The translations under genes and the position numbers were made by a program. From positions 19,188 to 83,187 of the forward strand of contig NZ_JAOVQM010000006.1 of the NCBI RefSeq assembly GCF_025742995.1: 64,000 nucleotides of DNA. The letters run 5' to 3'. The stretch's first letter is position 1. Each line of letters starts with the position of its first letter. The notes beneath the pieces were generated by a model. It was not told the DNA's origin. It saw only the letters and a program-made list of their open reading frames with translations, and searched no databases. This document shows, piece after piece, positions 44,296-53,752 of this stretch. This stretch comes from Paracholeplasma manati (GTDB taxonomy: Bacteria > Bacillota_I > Bacilli_A > Acholeplasmatales > UBA5453).

Positions 44296-47212
44296 GGTCA
44301 TTCACCCACCCTTCGACGATACTTCGATTTGGTATGATGAATGGTTTAATGGATTCTCCCCTTGAATTGATATAACCAAACTCCAACATCTTTCGACTGA
44401 TTTCTTTATTCATCTTGAGAATGCTGTCGGTCATGGTACTTCTCAAATTGGCATCATAAAAGACCACACTGTTTAGGGTATTGGACAATTCACGTTCCAC
44501 CATATATGACCCTGGAATCTTCGGTACTTCTCTCAAATGGGTCCATTGTTCTAAAATAATGTCTTGATGGGCTTTGTTCCAATTGAGTTGTTCAAAGGCT
44601 TCGATATTGGCAGTATTCCATAAGTATCTGGTACCAAGTGTATTGATCAAAGTATTTGAGAATAATACTTGGGTTTCAGTAGAATGCCACCACTGCATGA
44701 ATGCCCAGGCATCGTCTTGTTTTTGGCTCTTTTTAAAGAGGATGCTCGCTTGTTGTGCCCCAGGCATGTCGCGGTGAATTTCACCTTCGCGTTCTACCCC
44801 AGGCACCAAGGCGATATCCCATAAACCTTTGATTTCAGAGGCTGCGTTGAGGAGTTGTAGGTACATCCCAAAATCAGCGATACCGACAGGGATTTTCCCA
44901 TAACGGAAACTATTAAAGAAGCTTGGCACTTGATAAGACAAGCTGTATTCTCTGTATAAATCCGCCATAAATGTCATGGCTTGAATTGTGTTTTCATTAT
45001 CAATCGCTGCGGATAAACCATCCTCAGCGTATAATTGACCACCAAATTGGAAAATGAATGGTGCTGTGGTATCAAATGATTTCAAACTGGAATTATTCGA
45101 TAGTGGGACATAAAAACTCATCCCATAACGTTCCAGAATGGGTAACATCTCTAAGACATCATCCCACGTGTTTGGTACATCGAGTTCTAATTGATCTAAA
45201 ATGTCTTTTCGATAAACGAGGACATAGAAGTTTTCAGTTTCAGGCAACCCAAACAATTGGTTGTTGTATATCATCGGCACCACTTGTTCTGGATTAAATA
45301 CTTGAAGGGTTTGTTCAAACCCAGGCATCGAGGATAAATCGACGAGCATCCCTCGCATACCGTAATCGTTTGGAATCCACGCCGATACCCCGAGTGCCAC
45401 ATCGGGTTGTTGGTCAGCTGAGTTTGCGAGCAACAGTTTACCATCATCGTTCATGATGGAAACTTTGACTTTAATCCCGGTTTCCTCCGTAAATACGCCA
45501 TCGGTAATACGCTGAATGAGGTCGACATATTGTCTCGAACGGTTGACCCAGACTTCGATTTCGTCATCAGCTACCCCTTCAGAATAGGATGGGTTGATAA
45601 AAGAAGCGAAAAATCGTTGGACGCCAATCGCGATGGACTCAAAGAAACGCGCATTCGGTCTTGGTAATTTTGGATCGCCATGAACAAAAAACGCATCCAT
45701 GACGAGGGGTTGTTGTAAAACCACATCGATTTGACCCGAGATGAGGGTAACCGCTGACGATGACCCAGTGGATAACAAGGTTAAACGTCTTGGAATTTCA
45801 TCGATGTCGTTGATGAGGGTTTGAATTTTGGATTTTGCTGCTTTTAAATCGGAAACGGTTTTGGAATCCCCTTGATACCCATAGAGTTGATCTAATGCTT
45901 CAATGACTTCTGTGAGTCCAACGGTCCAGGATTCTAAACGTGTGTAAATGTCTGGGAAATAGGCAATCATATCCCAGTCGATCGATTTATCGACATTGTT
46001 GCGGGTAAGTTTGGTTACTTCTAATCCGAATTGGGTCATTTCATCCGAAATCATGCGCATTTTTCTCGCAATATCGATGAATAGACGGCTGTCGACTTCG
46101 AGGGTGATGGTATCCCCTGGTTCTAGATAAAATAGATAAGGTTCGCCTTCTAAACTCGATAATGTCACATTTTGCCAGTTTCGACTAAACCCAAATGGTA
46201 AATGTTTGGCTTCTTCAAATGGTATTTCACCATTGATATACAATGTTCTATAGGTTGTGGTCTTTTGACGGTCTTGTCTGACTTTAAAGGTCAATTCATA
46301 ATAACCCGCTGTTTCAATATCTGCGATCCAGGTGACTGCGTCACCAGGTTCTTGATAGTTTTCAGTCCCTAACACATTGAGTTTGAGTTTGGATATAGAA
46401 AATGGCAAAACCCCGATGTCTTTAGAAATCCCTCTGGTAATACTGGAGTGGTTCATTAAGAACATATCTTCTGCTTCAAATCGGTAATTAGGGGTTTGAA
46501 CAAAACTGCCTTGAGGCAAATAATCACTGTAAGGTATTAATGATTGATGAGGCACCAATTCGATGGATTTCAGTTGAAGTGCCCCAGAAATCTTCTCCAA
46601 TGTGATGACATCCACTGTTTCATCCAGATACACCAATAACCCTTCTGTGTATAATCGGTTCGGGTCTTTAAGCGGTTGGATGACATACGCATCGTAGGTC
46701 GCCTTTAAGACAGAAACATCGTTGCCATAACGGTCTTGTCTGACTTCATCGTCCGCCTCTACCCAATAGGTATCTAAAGAGGCTTGTGCTGCTTCTTGAT
46801 AAGGCAATGCTCCATCGATTGTCATCGATAATACAATCGGTAAATAATTGTCTGATTTTGCTTGATAATTCATCACGATTTGATACAAACCAGGGGTTAC
46901 CCCTGAAAGGGACAAATCGAGGAAACTTTCTGTTGTCCAATCATAAAAACCACCCACAGAAATGGCTTCACCTGGTTCTAAAATGAACGATGATGCCGGA
47001 TATGAGTAGCTTTGATCATTGTCATAGGTTTGGGCATGGGCTTGTAAAAAAGCCGCGTATGTACCCGATTGTGCGGAAGTGGTATATTCGATTAACGTGG
47101 GTTTCGCAACCTCAGGGTTGAGGTTTTGGACAATGATATTGACGATCCAAATCATCAATAATAGCCCTAAAGAACCCATCATGATTTTACGCATTTTAGC
47201 TGAAATTTTCAT
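44288..47212 (-). CDS. Large membrane-anchored solute-binding protein with carbohydrate-binding-like N-terminus
   Basis: The ATG at 47212 follows GGAGG; the frame from an upstream GTG is four residues longer. The product of 974 residues has a single N-terminal membrane helix (about 10-28) and no lipobox. Residues 30-400 are beta-rich in two or three modules ([35 protein letters not shown]), like carbohydrate-binding modules. The part from about 555 on is a bacterial SBP ([45 protein letters not shown]). This is much larger than a normal SBP (400-450), a fusion that may capture polymer near the importer. Confidence 0.78.
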   Translation of the reverse strand: MKISAKMRKIMMGSLGLLLMIWIVNIIVQNLNPEVAKPTLIEYTTSAQSGTYAAFLQAHAQTYDNDQSYSYPASSFILEPGEAISVGGFYDWTTESFLDLSLSGVTPGLYQIVMNYQAKSDNYLPIVLSMTIDGALPYQEAAQASLDTYWVEADDEVRQDRYGNDVSVLKATYDAYVIQPLKDPNRLYTEGLLVYLDETVDVITLEKISGALQLKSIELVPHQSLIPYSDYLPQGSFVQTPNYRFEAEDMFLMNHSSITRGISKDIGVLPFSISKLKLNVLGTENYQEPGDAVTWIADIETAGYYELTFKVRQDRQKTTTYRTLYINGEIPFEEAKHLPFGFSRNWQNVTLSSLEGEPYLFYLEPGDTITLEVDSRLFIDIARKMRMISDEMTQFGLEVTKLTRNNVDKSIDWDMIAYFPDIYTRLESWTVGLTEVIEALDQLYGYQGDSKTVSDLKAAKSKIQTLINDIDEIPRRLTLLSTGSSSAVTLISGQIDVVLQQPLVMDAFFVHGDPKLPRPNARFFESIAIGVQRFFASFINPSYSEGVADDEIEVWVNRSRQYVDLIQRITDGVFTEETGIKVKVSIMNDDGKLLLANSADQQPDVALGVSAWIPNDYGMRGMLVDLSSMPGFEQTLQVFNPEQVVPMIYNNQLFGLPETENFYVLVYRKDILDQLELDVPNTWDDVLEMLPILERYGMSFYVPLSNNSSLKSFDTTAPFIFQFGGQLYAEDGLSAAIDNENTIQAMTFMADLYREYSLSYQVPSFFNSFRYGKIPVGIADFGMYLQLLNAASEIKGLWDIALVPGVEREGEIHRDMPGAQQASILFKKSQKQDDAWAFMQWWHSTETQVLFSNTLINTLGTRYLWNTANIEAFEQLNWNKAHQDIILEQWTHLREVPKIPGSYMVERELSNTLNSVVFYDANLRSTMTDSILKMNKEISRKMLEFGYINSRGESIKPFIIPNRSIVEGWVNDHE

Positions 47213-47242
47213 CTTAACCTCCACAGTGTTTCATTTGAAGAA

Positions 47243-47268
47243 GGGGAAATCTGGACGTAGATTTCCCC
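47243..47268 (-). other. Hairpin between binding-protein gene and permease operon
   Basis: GGGGAAATCT and AGATTTCCCC form a perfect 10-bp stem with a 6-base loop, 11 bases after the SBP stop. It lacks a good T-run, so partial termination or mRNA protection that raises SBP levels over permeases is likely, as known for malE. Confidence 0.55.
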
Positions 47269-47279
47269 TATCATTTGTC

Positions 47280-48722
47280 TTATCTTTGTTGAATTGCTTG
47301 ATCAAACGCCGCTTTCGCTTCGTCATAAATAGCGTTTGCACGGTTATTTAAGTTTACTCTAACGTCAGCGTAAAGAACTTCACCAAAGCGTAGCTTGTTG
47401 ATGATGTCTCCCATCTTGTTTTCAGCGTCATAAGTACCTTGGTAACGTGCTTGAATGTAACCAGGTAAGAATTTCGGTGGTTCAACAACGACATTACCTG
47501 CTTCAACGATGGCTCTTAAGCCTGTGAATGCTGGGTACAGTTCGAAGTAGGCATCTAATAAGTCTGCATCGTTTTGAAGCGGTGCGAAGTTGACTTGGGA
47601 AAGCCCTTCGACCGATTTGGACAATTCAATGCGTTTCAAATAACCATCTTTACCAAATCCCATCCACTTAGCCAATTCATAGGCTTCTTGAGGGTGATCA
47701 GTGTTTGAAGCGATGGTGAAGAAGTCAGCGACGATTGGCACGCGTTTGTTGCCATTGACGACAGGGGTACCAATGAAATCTAAGTCCCAAGTATAGTTAC
47801 CTGTGTTGATGTTGGCTTGCATCCAACCAAAATCCCATGAATAGAACCATTTCGCAAGGATCGCACCGTTATTAAACGCTGCACCAGCGCTACCACCTTG
47901 GAAAATGGCTTCGATGTCAATACCGGAATCTTCTTTAGCTGCTTCGTATTGGAGTGCTTCTAATACAAAGGATGTGTCTGTTTGTAATGAACGATAGAAA
48001 TCGATGGTGGTGGCGAATTCAGTGGAATCCAAATTGAAACCATCTTGTGTCATCGTAAACCAACCATAATCGTTATTGAGTTGGGCTGGGTACCAGTGAA
48101 TGATGTGTTCGATACCTTCTAACCCGACAATACCGGTATTGGTTGTCGATGAATGGTTCGCAGCGGCTTTGGTCAATTGAATGAATTCATCGAATGTGGT
48201 CGTTGTGGTTGGCCAGTCTTGTCCACGTTGATCGTATAATGTCTTATTGACAACATAACCTGCATAGAATACAGCGTTTGGTAATGCCATGACTTTACCA
48301 TTGTATGTAGCTGCACCACGAATGCCTTCAGAGACATTTAAAAACTCAGGGTCTGCATTGGCTACTTCTGTGATGTTATAAGCCCAGTCATTGACGACAT
48401 AGTAAGGGATGTCATCAGCCATGAAGACATCTGGTAGACTTTCTGTGGATGCTCTAGCAGCGAGGAACTCACTCCAAGAAACGTCATTGGTGGTGCCAGG
48501 AATCTTTGGTCTTTCGATGATTTCCACATCAATGTCAGGATTGGCTTCTTCAAATGCTTCAATCATCAATCTTTCCATGTTTGGGGTTTCTGCATCAGGT
48601 GCCCCTAAATTCCAGTTGGCGTAAGTGATTTTAACTTTGCCATCTTCTGTGCCACCATTGTTACATGCAACTAACAACGTGACTGAAAACAATAAAACCA
48701 TGAATACGAATACTTTTTTCAT
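47280..48722 (-). CDS. Sugar-binding lipoprotein of an ABC importer
   Basis: The start at 48722 is chosen because AAAAGGAGG stands before it and a lipoprotein signal (MKKVFVFMV...LLVAC, Cys20) follows; the upstream extension of 28 residues is not signal-like. The 480-residue protein is a family-1 extracellular SBP (ITYANWNLGAP, DPEFLNVSEGI, PDVFMADDIPYYV). By position after LacI and before the glucan transport genes it is a likely sophoro-oligosaccharide-binding protein, as is Lin1841 of Listeria. The binding specificity is inferred. Confidence 0.85.
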   Translation of the reverse strand: MKKVFVFMVLLFSVTLLVACNNGGTEDGKVKITYANWNLGAPDAETPNMERLMIEAFEEANPDIDVEIIERPKIPGTTNDVSWSEFLAARASTESLPDVFMADDIPYYVVNDWAYNITEVANADPEFLNVSEGIRGAATYNGKVMALPNAVFYAGYVVNKTLYDQRGQDWPTTTTTFDEFIQLTKAAANHSSTTNTGIVGLEGIEHIIHWYPAQLNNDYGWFTMTQDGFNLDSTEFATTIDFYRSLQTDTSFVLEALQYEAAKEDSGIDIEAIFQGGSAGAAFNNGAILAKWFYSWDFGWMQANINTGNYTWDLDFIGTPVVNGNKRVPIVADFFTIASNTDHPQEAYELAKWMGFGKDGYLKRIELSKSVEGLSQVNFAPLQNDADLLDAYFELYPAFTGLRAIVEAGNVVVEPPKFLPGYIQARYQGTYDAENKMGDIINKLRFGEVLYADVRVNLNNRANAIYDEAKAAFDQAIQQR

Positions 48723-48735
48723 AAAAATCCTCCTT

Positions 48736-49704
48736 TTAAAATGTTTGACGACGGATGATTGCGAATCGTGCGTCGTATTTTTGAATTTCAGCGGTTCTAC
48801 CTTCAATCGCGGAAACGATGGATTCAGCTAAATTTCTAGCCCATTCCGCACGATTGACATCAATGGTGGTCAATTCTGGTTTAATGTATTTACCCAGTTC
48901 GATGTTATCAAAGCCAATGATTTTCATGACTTTTGGAATATCCACTTTCATTTCATTCAAGTAGTTGATGACACCAATCGCCATTTCATCGTTGGCACAA
49001 AACAGTACTTCTGGCAACACATTACCCGTTTCAAAATATTCTTTGATGGCTTGATAGCCGGATTGTTCCCTAAATTGACCTTTTAACTCACAAAAGGGTT
49101 GAAGTTGATTTTCTTGAAGGGCTTTAACAAAGCCTCGGTACCGCTTGATATTATCGGGTGAGTCTTCATTCCCATGCATGAAACCAAATTTGGAAAATCC
49201 CGAGTGAATCGCCAATTTAATGACTTCATACACTGGGGTAAATCCATCCATACTTTTAACTATGATTTCTGAAGCTGGTCCATAGATTTTTCTTAAATCG
49301 ATGATTGGAAAACCTTTTTTCGCAATTCGTTCCAACAAGTTCGGTTCCACAGTCGTATCCAATACAATCGCCCCATCGGCTTGTTTTTCTTGTAAGAGGT
49401 TGTGTGCAAGTTCGCCACTGCATACAATCATTTTGTAGGACAATGCTTTTAATGTGGTATGAATTTCTTCTAAGATTTCTTGATAAATCGGTCCACCAAA
49501 GTTATGAATCAAGACCAAGACATTGTTGGTTTTATTCTTTTTAAAATTTCTCGCAATCCCATTGGGCAAATAATTGATTTCCTCAGCTACCCGTAAAACC
49601 TTATCGGCTGTTTCTTTTTTGATGCGTGGGTCATTGTTCATGACATAGGATACCGTGGCGATCGATACCCCTGCTTGTTTTGCAACATCTTTAATTGTGG
49701 CCAT
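48736..49704 (-). CDS. LacI/GalR-family repressor of the glucan locus
   Basis: The start at 49704 has GGGAGG five bases upstream. The 322-residue protein has the LacI headpiece (ATIKDVAKQAGVSIATVSYVMNN, residues 2-24) and hinge (YLPNGIARNFKK), followed by a periplasmic-binding-like sensor (FGFMHGNEDSPDNIKRYRGF, IGFDNIEL). It is the first gene of the operon, 13 bases before the SBP frame, so it regulates itself as well as the locus. The likely effector is a sugar from beta-1,2-glucan breakdown. Candidate operators lie at 49776-49791, 49864-49875 and 34975-34990. Confidence 0.88.
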   Translation of the reverse strand: MATIKDVAKQAGVSIATVSYVMNNDPRIKKETADKVLRVAEEINYLPNGIARNFKKNKTNNVLVLIHNFGGPIYQEILEEIHTTLKALSYKMIVCSGELAHNLLQEKQADGAIVLDTTVEPNLLERIAKKGFPIIDLRKIYGPASEIIVKSMDGFTPVYEVIKLAIHSGFSKFGFMHGNEDSPDNIKRYRGFVKALQENQLQPFCELKGQFREQSGYQAIKEYFETGNVLPEVLFCANDEMAIGVINYLNEMKVDIPKVMKIIGFDNIELGKYIKPELTTIDVNRAEWARNLAESIVSAIEGRTAEIQKYDARFAIIRRQTF

Positions 49705-49775
49705 GTGAACCTCCCTCATTTTTGTATCGAAACCATTCTATAGAATGATAAGATTCAAATCATCCCATAAAAAGA

Positions 49776-49791
49776 ATTGAAACATTTCAAT
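49776..49791. promoter_or_regulatory. LacI-type operator, proximal
   Basis: ATTGAAA-CA-TTTCAAT is a perfect inverted repeat with a 2-bp centre, about 72 bases upstream of the lacI start codon. Its form is typical of LacI-family operators. Confidence 0.65.
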
Positions 49792-49811
49792 TTGTATTAT
49801 CATCTTATCAC

Positions 49812-49819
49812 AAGCGCTT
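49812..49819. promoter_or_regulatory. AAGCGCTT core between promoter boxes of lacI
   Basis: The palindrome AAGCGCTT lies between minus-strand TTGAAA and TAAGAT (18 bp apart), a plausible lacI promoter. The core resembles CcpA/LacI-family sites (TGTAAGCGCTTG), so carbon catabolite control is possible. Confidence 0.4.
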
Positions 49820-49863
49820 ACATAATTTCAAGGGGTTTGTGTAACCGATTTTAAGATTTTTTT

Positions 49864-49875
49864 AAATGTTTCAAT
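49864..49875. promoter_or_regulatory. LacI-type operator, distal
   Basis: The minus strand reads ATTGAAACATTT, identical in 12 bases to the proximal operator. The centres are 84 bp apart, eight helical turns, which would allow repressor looping over the promoter. Confidence 0.5.
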
Positions 49876-50014
49876 TTTCCATATAAAAGATTAACCTTAT
49901 TGTCTTAATCGTATTTGTTTGAGCATTTCTCCACACTGGTGAATCATTAACACCATACACAGTTAACTATTCTCTATTCAAAGACCACTTTATGTCCACC
50001 TAAAACAAATAAAA

Positions 50015-50030
50015 CGGCTTAGATAAGCCG
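50015..50030 (-). terminator. Terminator after the membrane-protein gene at 50.5 kb
   Basis: CGGCTTA-GA-TAAGCCG forms a 7-bp stem followed on the minus strand by TTTTATT. The remaining part of the gap up to the lacI promoter shows no gene. Confidence 0.75.
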
Positions 50031-50055
50031 CTTTATTATTTTTTAACCGAAACGT

Positions 50056-50517
50056 TCATTCTGAAGATTCTATTTTCATGATAATCATGGATTTGGGTAA
50101 ATACTCAATCGTTACATCATCACCAACTTCAAAATCACCAATAGTCATTATGTAGTAAGTTCTATCATTAATTACGATATACATTGGGTTCGCAAGTTCA
50201 TTTTCATAATACATTTTCATATGGTAACGATCAAAGTCAATTTTTGTTATAGTACCATTCGTTTCTACCACTTGTTCTTCTTTGTCATAAATCAAAGTAA
50301 AATGACTTGTCGACGTAACTATAAAAAGAGAAATTAGAAAGGCTAACACTGATATTAATAAGCCTGCATATTTGAACTGTTCTTTGATATTTCGAGGCAT
50401 TAATTGAGGTTTGATTTGGAAAATGATACCTAAAACGAAAATAACGAATCCAAATGCTAAAAAGCTTGCAGGACCTGACACCAATGCTTGATAGTATTCA
50501 TTATAGTCAAAACTCAT
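50056..50517 (-). CDS. Small membrane protein, unknown function
   Basis: The ATG at 50517 follows GGAGGAACAAACC; the longer frame begins with TTG. The 153 residues have two clear membrane segments (about 15-37 and 48-70) and an extracytoplasmic or cytosolic beta-rich domain in the second half (VVETNGTITKIDFD, GDDVTIEYLPKS). This layout resembles DUF3592-like proteins, a loose call. It is a single-gene unit with its own terminator. Confidence 0.55.
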   Translation of the reverse strand: MSFDYNEYYQALVSGPASFLAFGFVIFVLGIIFQIKPQLMPRNIKEQFKYAGLLISVLAFLISLFIVTSTSHFTLIYDKEEQVVETNGTITKIDFDRYHMKMYYENELANPMYIVINDRTYYIMTIGDFEVGDDVTIEYLPKSMIIMKIESSE

Positions 50518-50744
50518 GGTTTGTTCCTCCAAAAGTAATCTATTGTAATACTATCATGTCTAAATATTTAATACTAGATGGATTTACGTAGAATTCAAAT
50601 AAATTGGATGTTTTACCCATAATCATCATGAAAAGTAATCACTTTTTGTAGATGAATGAATGACCTTTAAATCATTTTATTCTTATTTAATTCATGAGAC
50701 AGACCTCGACATCCCTTATCAATATCACAAAAATTGAAAACAAA

Positions 50745-50800
50745 AAAACCCTTTATAGAAACACTTAAATAATTTATCGTGTCTTTTATAGAAGGGTTAT
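50745..50800 (-). terminator. Terminator of ackA
   Basis: AACCCTTTATAG...CAC pairs with GTG...CTATAGAAGGGTT-like sequence, forming a long imperfect stem, followed by TTTTTTTG on the minus strand. Confidence 0.75.
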
Positions 50801-50822
50801 ATGAGAGTTTAAAAAATGGTAA

Positions 50823-52001
50823 CTACTCGTGCGATAATCTCATGGTGTCCCTTGCGATCATAACTTCTTCATCGGTTGGGATGATGAATACTTTCACTTT
50901 AGAGCTTTCAGAAGAGATGAGTCTTTCGCCGCGCAATTTATTGAGGTCTTTATTGAGTTCTACCCCAAGGACTGCCAAACGATCGATGATCATTTGTCTT
51001 AAGACAGGGGAGTTTTCACCAATCCCTGCGGTGAAGCAAATCGCGTCTAATCCACCCATGTAAACATAGTAGGAACCAATATAGTCAGCAATTTGTTTTG
51101 CTTGAATATCGAACGCTAAACGGGCTCTTTCATTGCCTTTTTCAATGGCTGCTTCAATGTCTCTTGCATCGTTAGATAACCCAGAGATACCGAGGTAACC
51201 AGACTTCTTATTTAAGATATCTGTAATATCTTGAGCGGATTTGTTTAACTTATTGGCCATATAAGCGGTGATGGCTGGGTCAATCGAACCAGAACGGGTG
51301 CCCATTGGGAAACCTTCAAGCGGTGTAAAGCCCATCGATGTTTCCACACAGTGACCATTTTTAACAGCCGATAAGGAAGCCCCATTACCAATGTGACATA
51401 CCACTACTTTGGTTTGGGTTGTCCCCATCAATTGATTGGCACGTTCAGACACATATTGGTGACTAGTTCCGTGAAATCCATATTTACGAATGCCATATTG
51501 GGTATACCATTCATACGGTGTACCATAAAGATAAGCATCTTTAGTCATGGTTTGATGGAATACGGTATCGAAGACTGCGACTTGAGGTACATGTGGTAAG
51601 ACTTGTCTAAAAGCTTTAATCCCTGTCGCGTTCGCAGGGTTATGGAGTGGTGCCATTTCGCCTAAATCGATGATCTTTTGTAAAACCTCATCGGTGATGA
51701 TGGTGGAATCCTTAAAGAATTCGCCCCCTTGAACGACCCTGTGACCAACGCCTTCGATGTCGTTGATGTTAGAAATAACGTTGTGCTTAATCAACCCTTC
51801 AAGAATGAGTTGGACCCCAACGCCATGGTCTTTGATTGGTAAAGTTTCAACAAACTTTTCGCCATTATATTTAATGGTAAATAGCGCTTCTTCTGATCCG
51901 ATACGTTCAACAATACCCGATGTGATTTGTTTTTCCGCTGGCATTTCTAGCAATTGGAATTTAATCGAAGAGCTACCCGCATTGACTGCCATAATTTTCA
52001 T
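50823..52001 (-). CDS. ackA: Acetate kinase
   Basis: The 392-residue protein is acetate kinase: NAGSSSIKF at 7-15, HIGNGASLSAVKNG near 180, TPLEGFPMGTRSGSIDP near 210, and FTAGIGENS near 322. It converts acetyl phosphate and ADP to acetate and ATP, a main ATP source in fermenting Mollicutes, and works with phosphotransacetylase (not in this window). AACAAGGAGA precedes the ATG. Its promoter lies in the gap after trhA, so it is transcribed on its own. Confidence 0.97.
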   Translation of the reverse strand: MKIMAVNAGSSSIKFQLLEMPAEKQITSGIVERIGSEEALFTIKYNGEKFVETLPIKDHGVGVQLILEGLIKHNVISNINDIEGVGHRVVQGGEFFKDSTIITDEVLQKIIDLGEMAPLHNPANATGIKAFRQVLPHVPQVAVFDTVFHQTMTKDAYLYGTPYEWYTQYGIRKYGFHGTSHQYVSERANQLMGTTQTKVVVCHIGNGASLSAVKNGHCVETSMGFTPLEGFPMGTRSGSIDPAITAYMANKLNKSAQDITDILNKKSGYLGISGLSNDARDIEAAIEKGNERARLAFDIQAKQIADYIGSYYVYMGGLDAICFTAGIGENSPVLRQMIIDRLAVLGVELNKDLNKLRGERLISSESSKVKVFIIPTDEEVMIARDTMRLSHE

Positions 52002-52031
52002 AGTTATTAATCTCCTTGTTAGTACATACTA

Positions 52032-52060
52032 ATCATATTATAATTCACTTGCTTTTGCAA
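52032..52060 (-). promoter_or_regulatory. Promoter of ackA
   Basis: On the minus strand TTGCAA (52055-52060) and TATGAT (52032-52037) are spaced 17 bp, about 30 bases upstream of the ackA start. Confidence 0.6.
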
Positions 52061-52113
52061 GATTTTTTCCCATCATTATGAATATTTATTCACAATACTT
52101 AAATCCACTTTTT

Positions 52114-52746
52114 TTATAACAAATAGCCGTAAATCGCGATAAATTGTAATAAAGTACCTAAAAATACGAAAATATGCCAAATGAAATGACTGTATTTAAA
52201 GACTTTAGACAACGCGTAAAATATGACACCTACGGTATAAGCAACCCCACCCGCAAGGATGAAGTAAAACGCGCCTTGAGATACTTCAAATAGCGGTCCA
52301 ATGAGTGCTAAACCACTCCAACCTAAAATGATGTATAACAACAGATGTGGGATTTGATACTTGTGGATATGGATGGCTTTGAGGGTTGCACCTAAAGCGA
52401 TGAGTGCCCATTGACCCGCGAGTAAGTACCAACCCATCGGTTTATCGACCACCATGATGAAAATCGGTGCGAACGTACCTCCAATTAAAATATAGATAGA
52501 GATGTGATCGAAACGTTTGAATAAGCGTTTGACTTTGGTATCTCTTTTAAATGCGTGATATAACGTACTCATCGTGTATAACACAATGATACTTAAACCG
52601 AATACCAACGCACCAAAAACTTCATTGGCGTTGTTGGATTTTAATAACATGAGAATCAAGGCGACGATACCAAATATCGCACCTAACCCATGACTAACTG
52701 CGTTTGCAATCTCTTCACCGAGCGATTGAAATGGTCTTAATTTCAT
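52114..52746 (-). CDS. trhA: Hemolysin III/TrhA-family membrane protein
   Basis: The start ATG at 52746 has GAGGAG before it. The 210-residue protein has seven membrane helices and the PAQR/hemolysin III signature (FQSLGEEIANAVSHGLGAI; STLYHAF; FDHISIYILIGGTFAP; HxxxHxFVxxG at the end), with conserved His and Asp residues as in the zinc site of PAQR receptors. Despite the name, many members are membrane-homeostasis proteins. It overlaps the pcp gene by 32 bases and is in the same operon. Confidence 0.88.
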   Translation of the reverse strand: MKLRPFQSLGEEIANAVSHGLGAIFGIVALILMLLKSNNANEVFGALVFGLSIIVLYTMSTLYHAFKRDTKVKRLFKRFDHISIYILIGGTFAPIFIMVVDKPMGWYLLAGQWALIALGATLKAIHIHKYQIPHLLLYIILGWSGLALIGPLFEVSQGAFYFILAGGVAYTVGVIFYALSKVFKYSHFIWHIFVFLGTLLQFIAIYGYLL

Positions 52747-53233
52747 CAATAATCTCCTCTATTTCTTTGGTTTGTAAGTCTATTTTATCGATATCAGCAC
52801 TGACATGAATGAACAACACATTTGGGTGCTTTTTACCCATTTGATAATACGCATAATTACACAAATAACGCCCTGGATCATCCGAAATTTGAATACCCGA
52901 TTTAACCCATGGTTCCAGTTGAAATGGGGTTTGATAGGTCTGACCATCATCGATGGTTTGCTGATTTATTTGGACCCCTGTATTGTCAGGGATTCGCATA
53001 TCGATTTCGTTATACGCAAACTGTTCTAAAGATAAATACGAACGGTTCGCTTCACCCAACATAATGATGGCTTGGTAAAGCCCTACATTCAGTTGTTCAA
53101 TCTCTGTTTTCGCACCAGAGATGGATACAGGTAATAACCGCTTATCGAAAACCTCATTCAAGCGCTCTAAAATCATCGATGACGCATTCCATGTTTTCCC
53201 ACCAAAGGGTTCAAAGGCCGTGATTAGAATCAT
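52715..53233 (-). CDS. pcp: Pyroglutamyl-peptidase I, short form
   Basis: The 172-residue protein begins ITAFEPFGG and shows the Glu-Cys-His triad: Glu70 in LSLEQFAYN, Cys125 in GRYLCNYAYY and His143 in FIHVSA. The enzyme removes N-terminal pyroglutamate from peptides. Typical members have about 200-215 residues, so this one is compact, with shorter stretches between Glu and Cys and at the C-terminus. The start overlaps the trmL stop as ATGA. The gene sits in a trmL-pcp-trhA string. Confidence 0.88.
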   Translation of the reverse strand: MILITAFEPFGGKTWNASSMILERLNEVFDKRLLPVSISGAKTEIEQLNVGLYQAIIMLGEANRSYLSLEQFAYNEIDMRIPDNTGVQINQQTIDDGQTYQTPFQLEPWVKSGIQISDDPGRYLCNYAYYQMGKKHPNVLFIHVSADIDKIDLQTKEIEEIIDEIKTISIAR

Positions 53234-53751
53234 TTGAATTGATCCAAGAAATCTTTGCCTTTCATGGTTTCTGGTTCATACTTAGATAAGCCTTCAAAAT
53301 CCACTTGTCTCATCACTTCAAATGCGACCAGAGCGACGGCGTTGGACAGATTGAGCGAACGGATTTTGTCGGTGGTTGGGATCCTATAACAGGTATCCAT
53401 ATGCGCAGCTAAAATGGTGCGGTCTACCCCAGTGGACTCTTTACCGAAAATCAAATAAATCGGTTCAGTAATCTTCGTATAATCTATTTCAGAGTAGGTC
53501 TTTTTACCGTAACGGGTTAAAAAGAAATACTGACCTGGGTTTTTGGATGAAAAATCTGCATAGTTTTCGTAAATGGTGTAGTTTAAATCTTTGATGTAAT
53601 CCAAGGCACTTCTTCTCAAATACTTTTCATCTAAGGAGAATCCCAAAGGTTTAATCAAATGAAGTTTCGCATTGATGCCAACACAGGTCCGCATGATGTT
53701 CCCCGTATTTTGAGGGATTTCAGGTTCAAATAAAACAATGTTTAAGTCCAT
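53230..53751 (-). CDS. trmL: tRNA (cytidine/uridine-34 2'-O)-methyltransferase
   Basis: The 173-residue SpoU/TrmD-knot protein has the three SPOUT motifs: PQNTGNIMRTC near 14-24, YLIFGKESTGVD near 98-109 and IRSLNLSNAVALVAFE near 132-147. TrmL methylates the ribose at position 34 of two leucine tRNAs. It follows queG after one base, in a cluster of tRNA-modification genes, and overlaps pcp. AAGGAGG precedes the ATG. Confidence 0.93.
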   Translation of the reverse strand: MDLNIVLFEPEIPQNTGNIMRTCVGINAKLHLIKPLGFSLDEKYLRRSALDYIKDLNYTIYENYADFSSKNPGQYFFLTRYGKKTYSEIDYTKITEPIYLIFGKESTGVDRTILAAHMDTCYRIPTTDKIRSLNLSNAVALVAFEVMRQVDFEGLSKYEPETMKGKDFLDQFK

Positions 53752-53752
53752 A

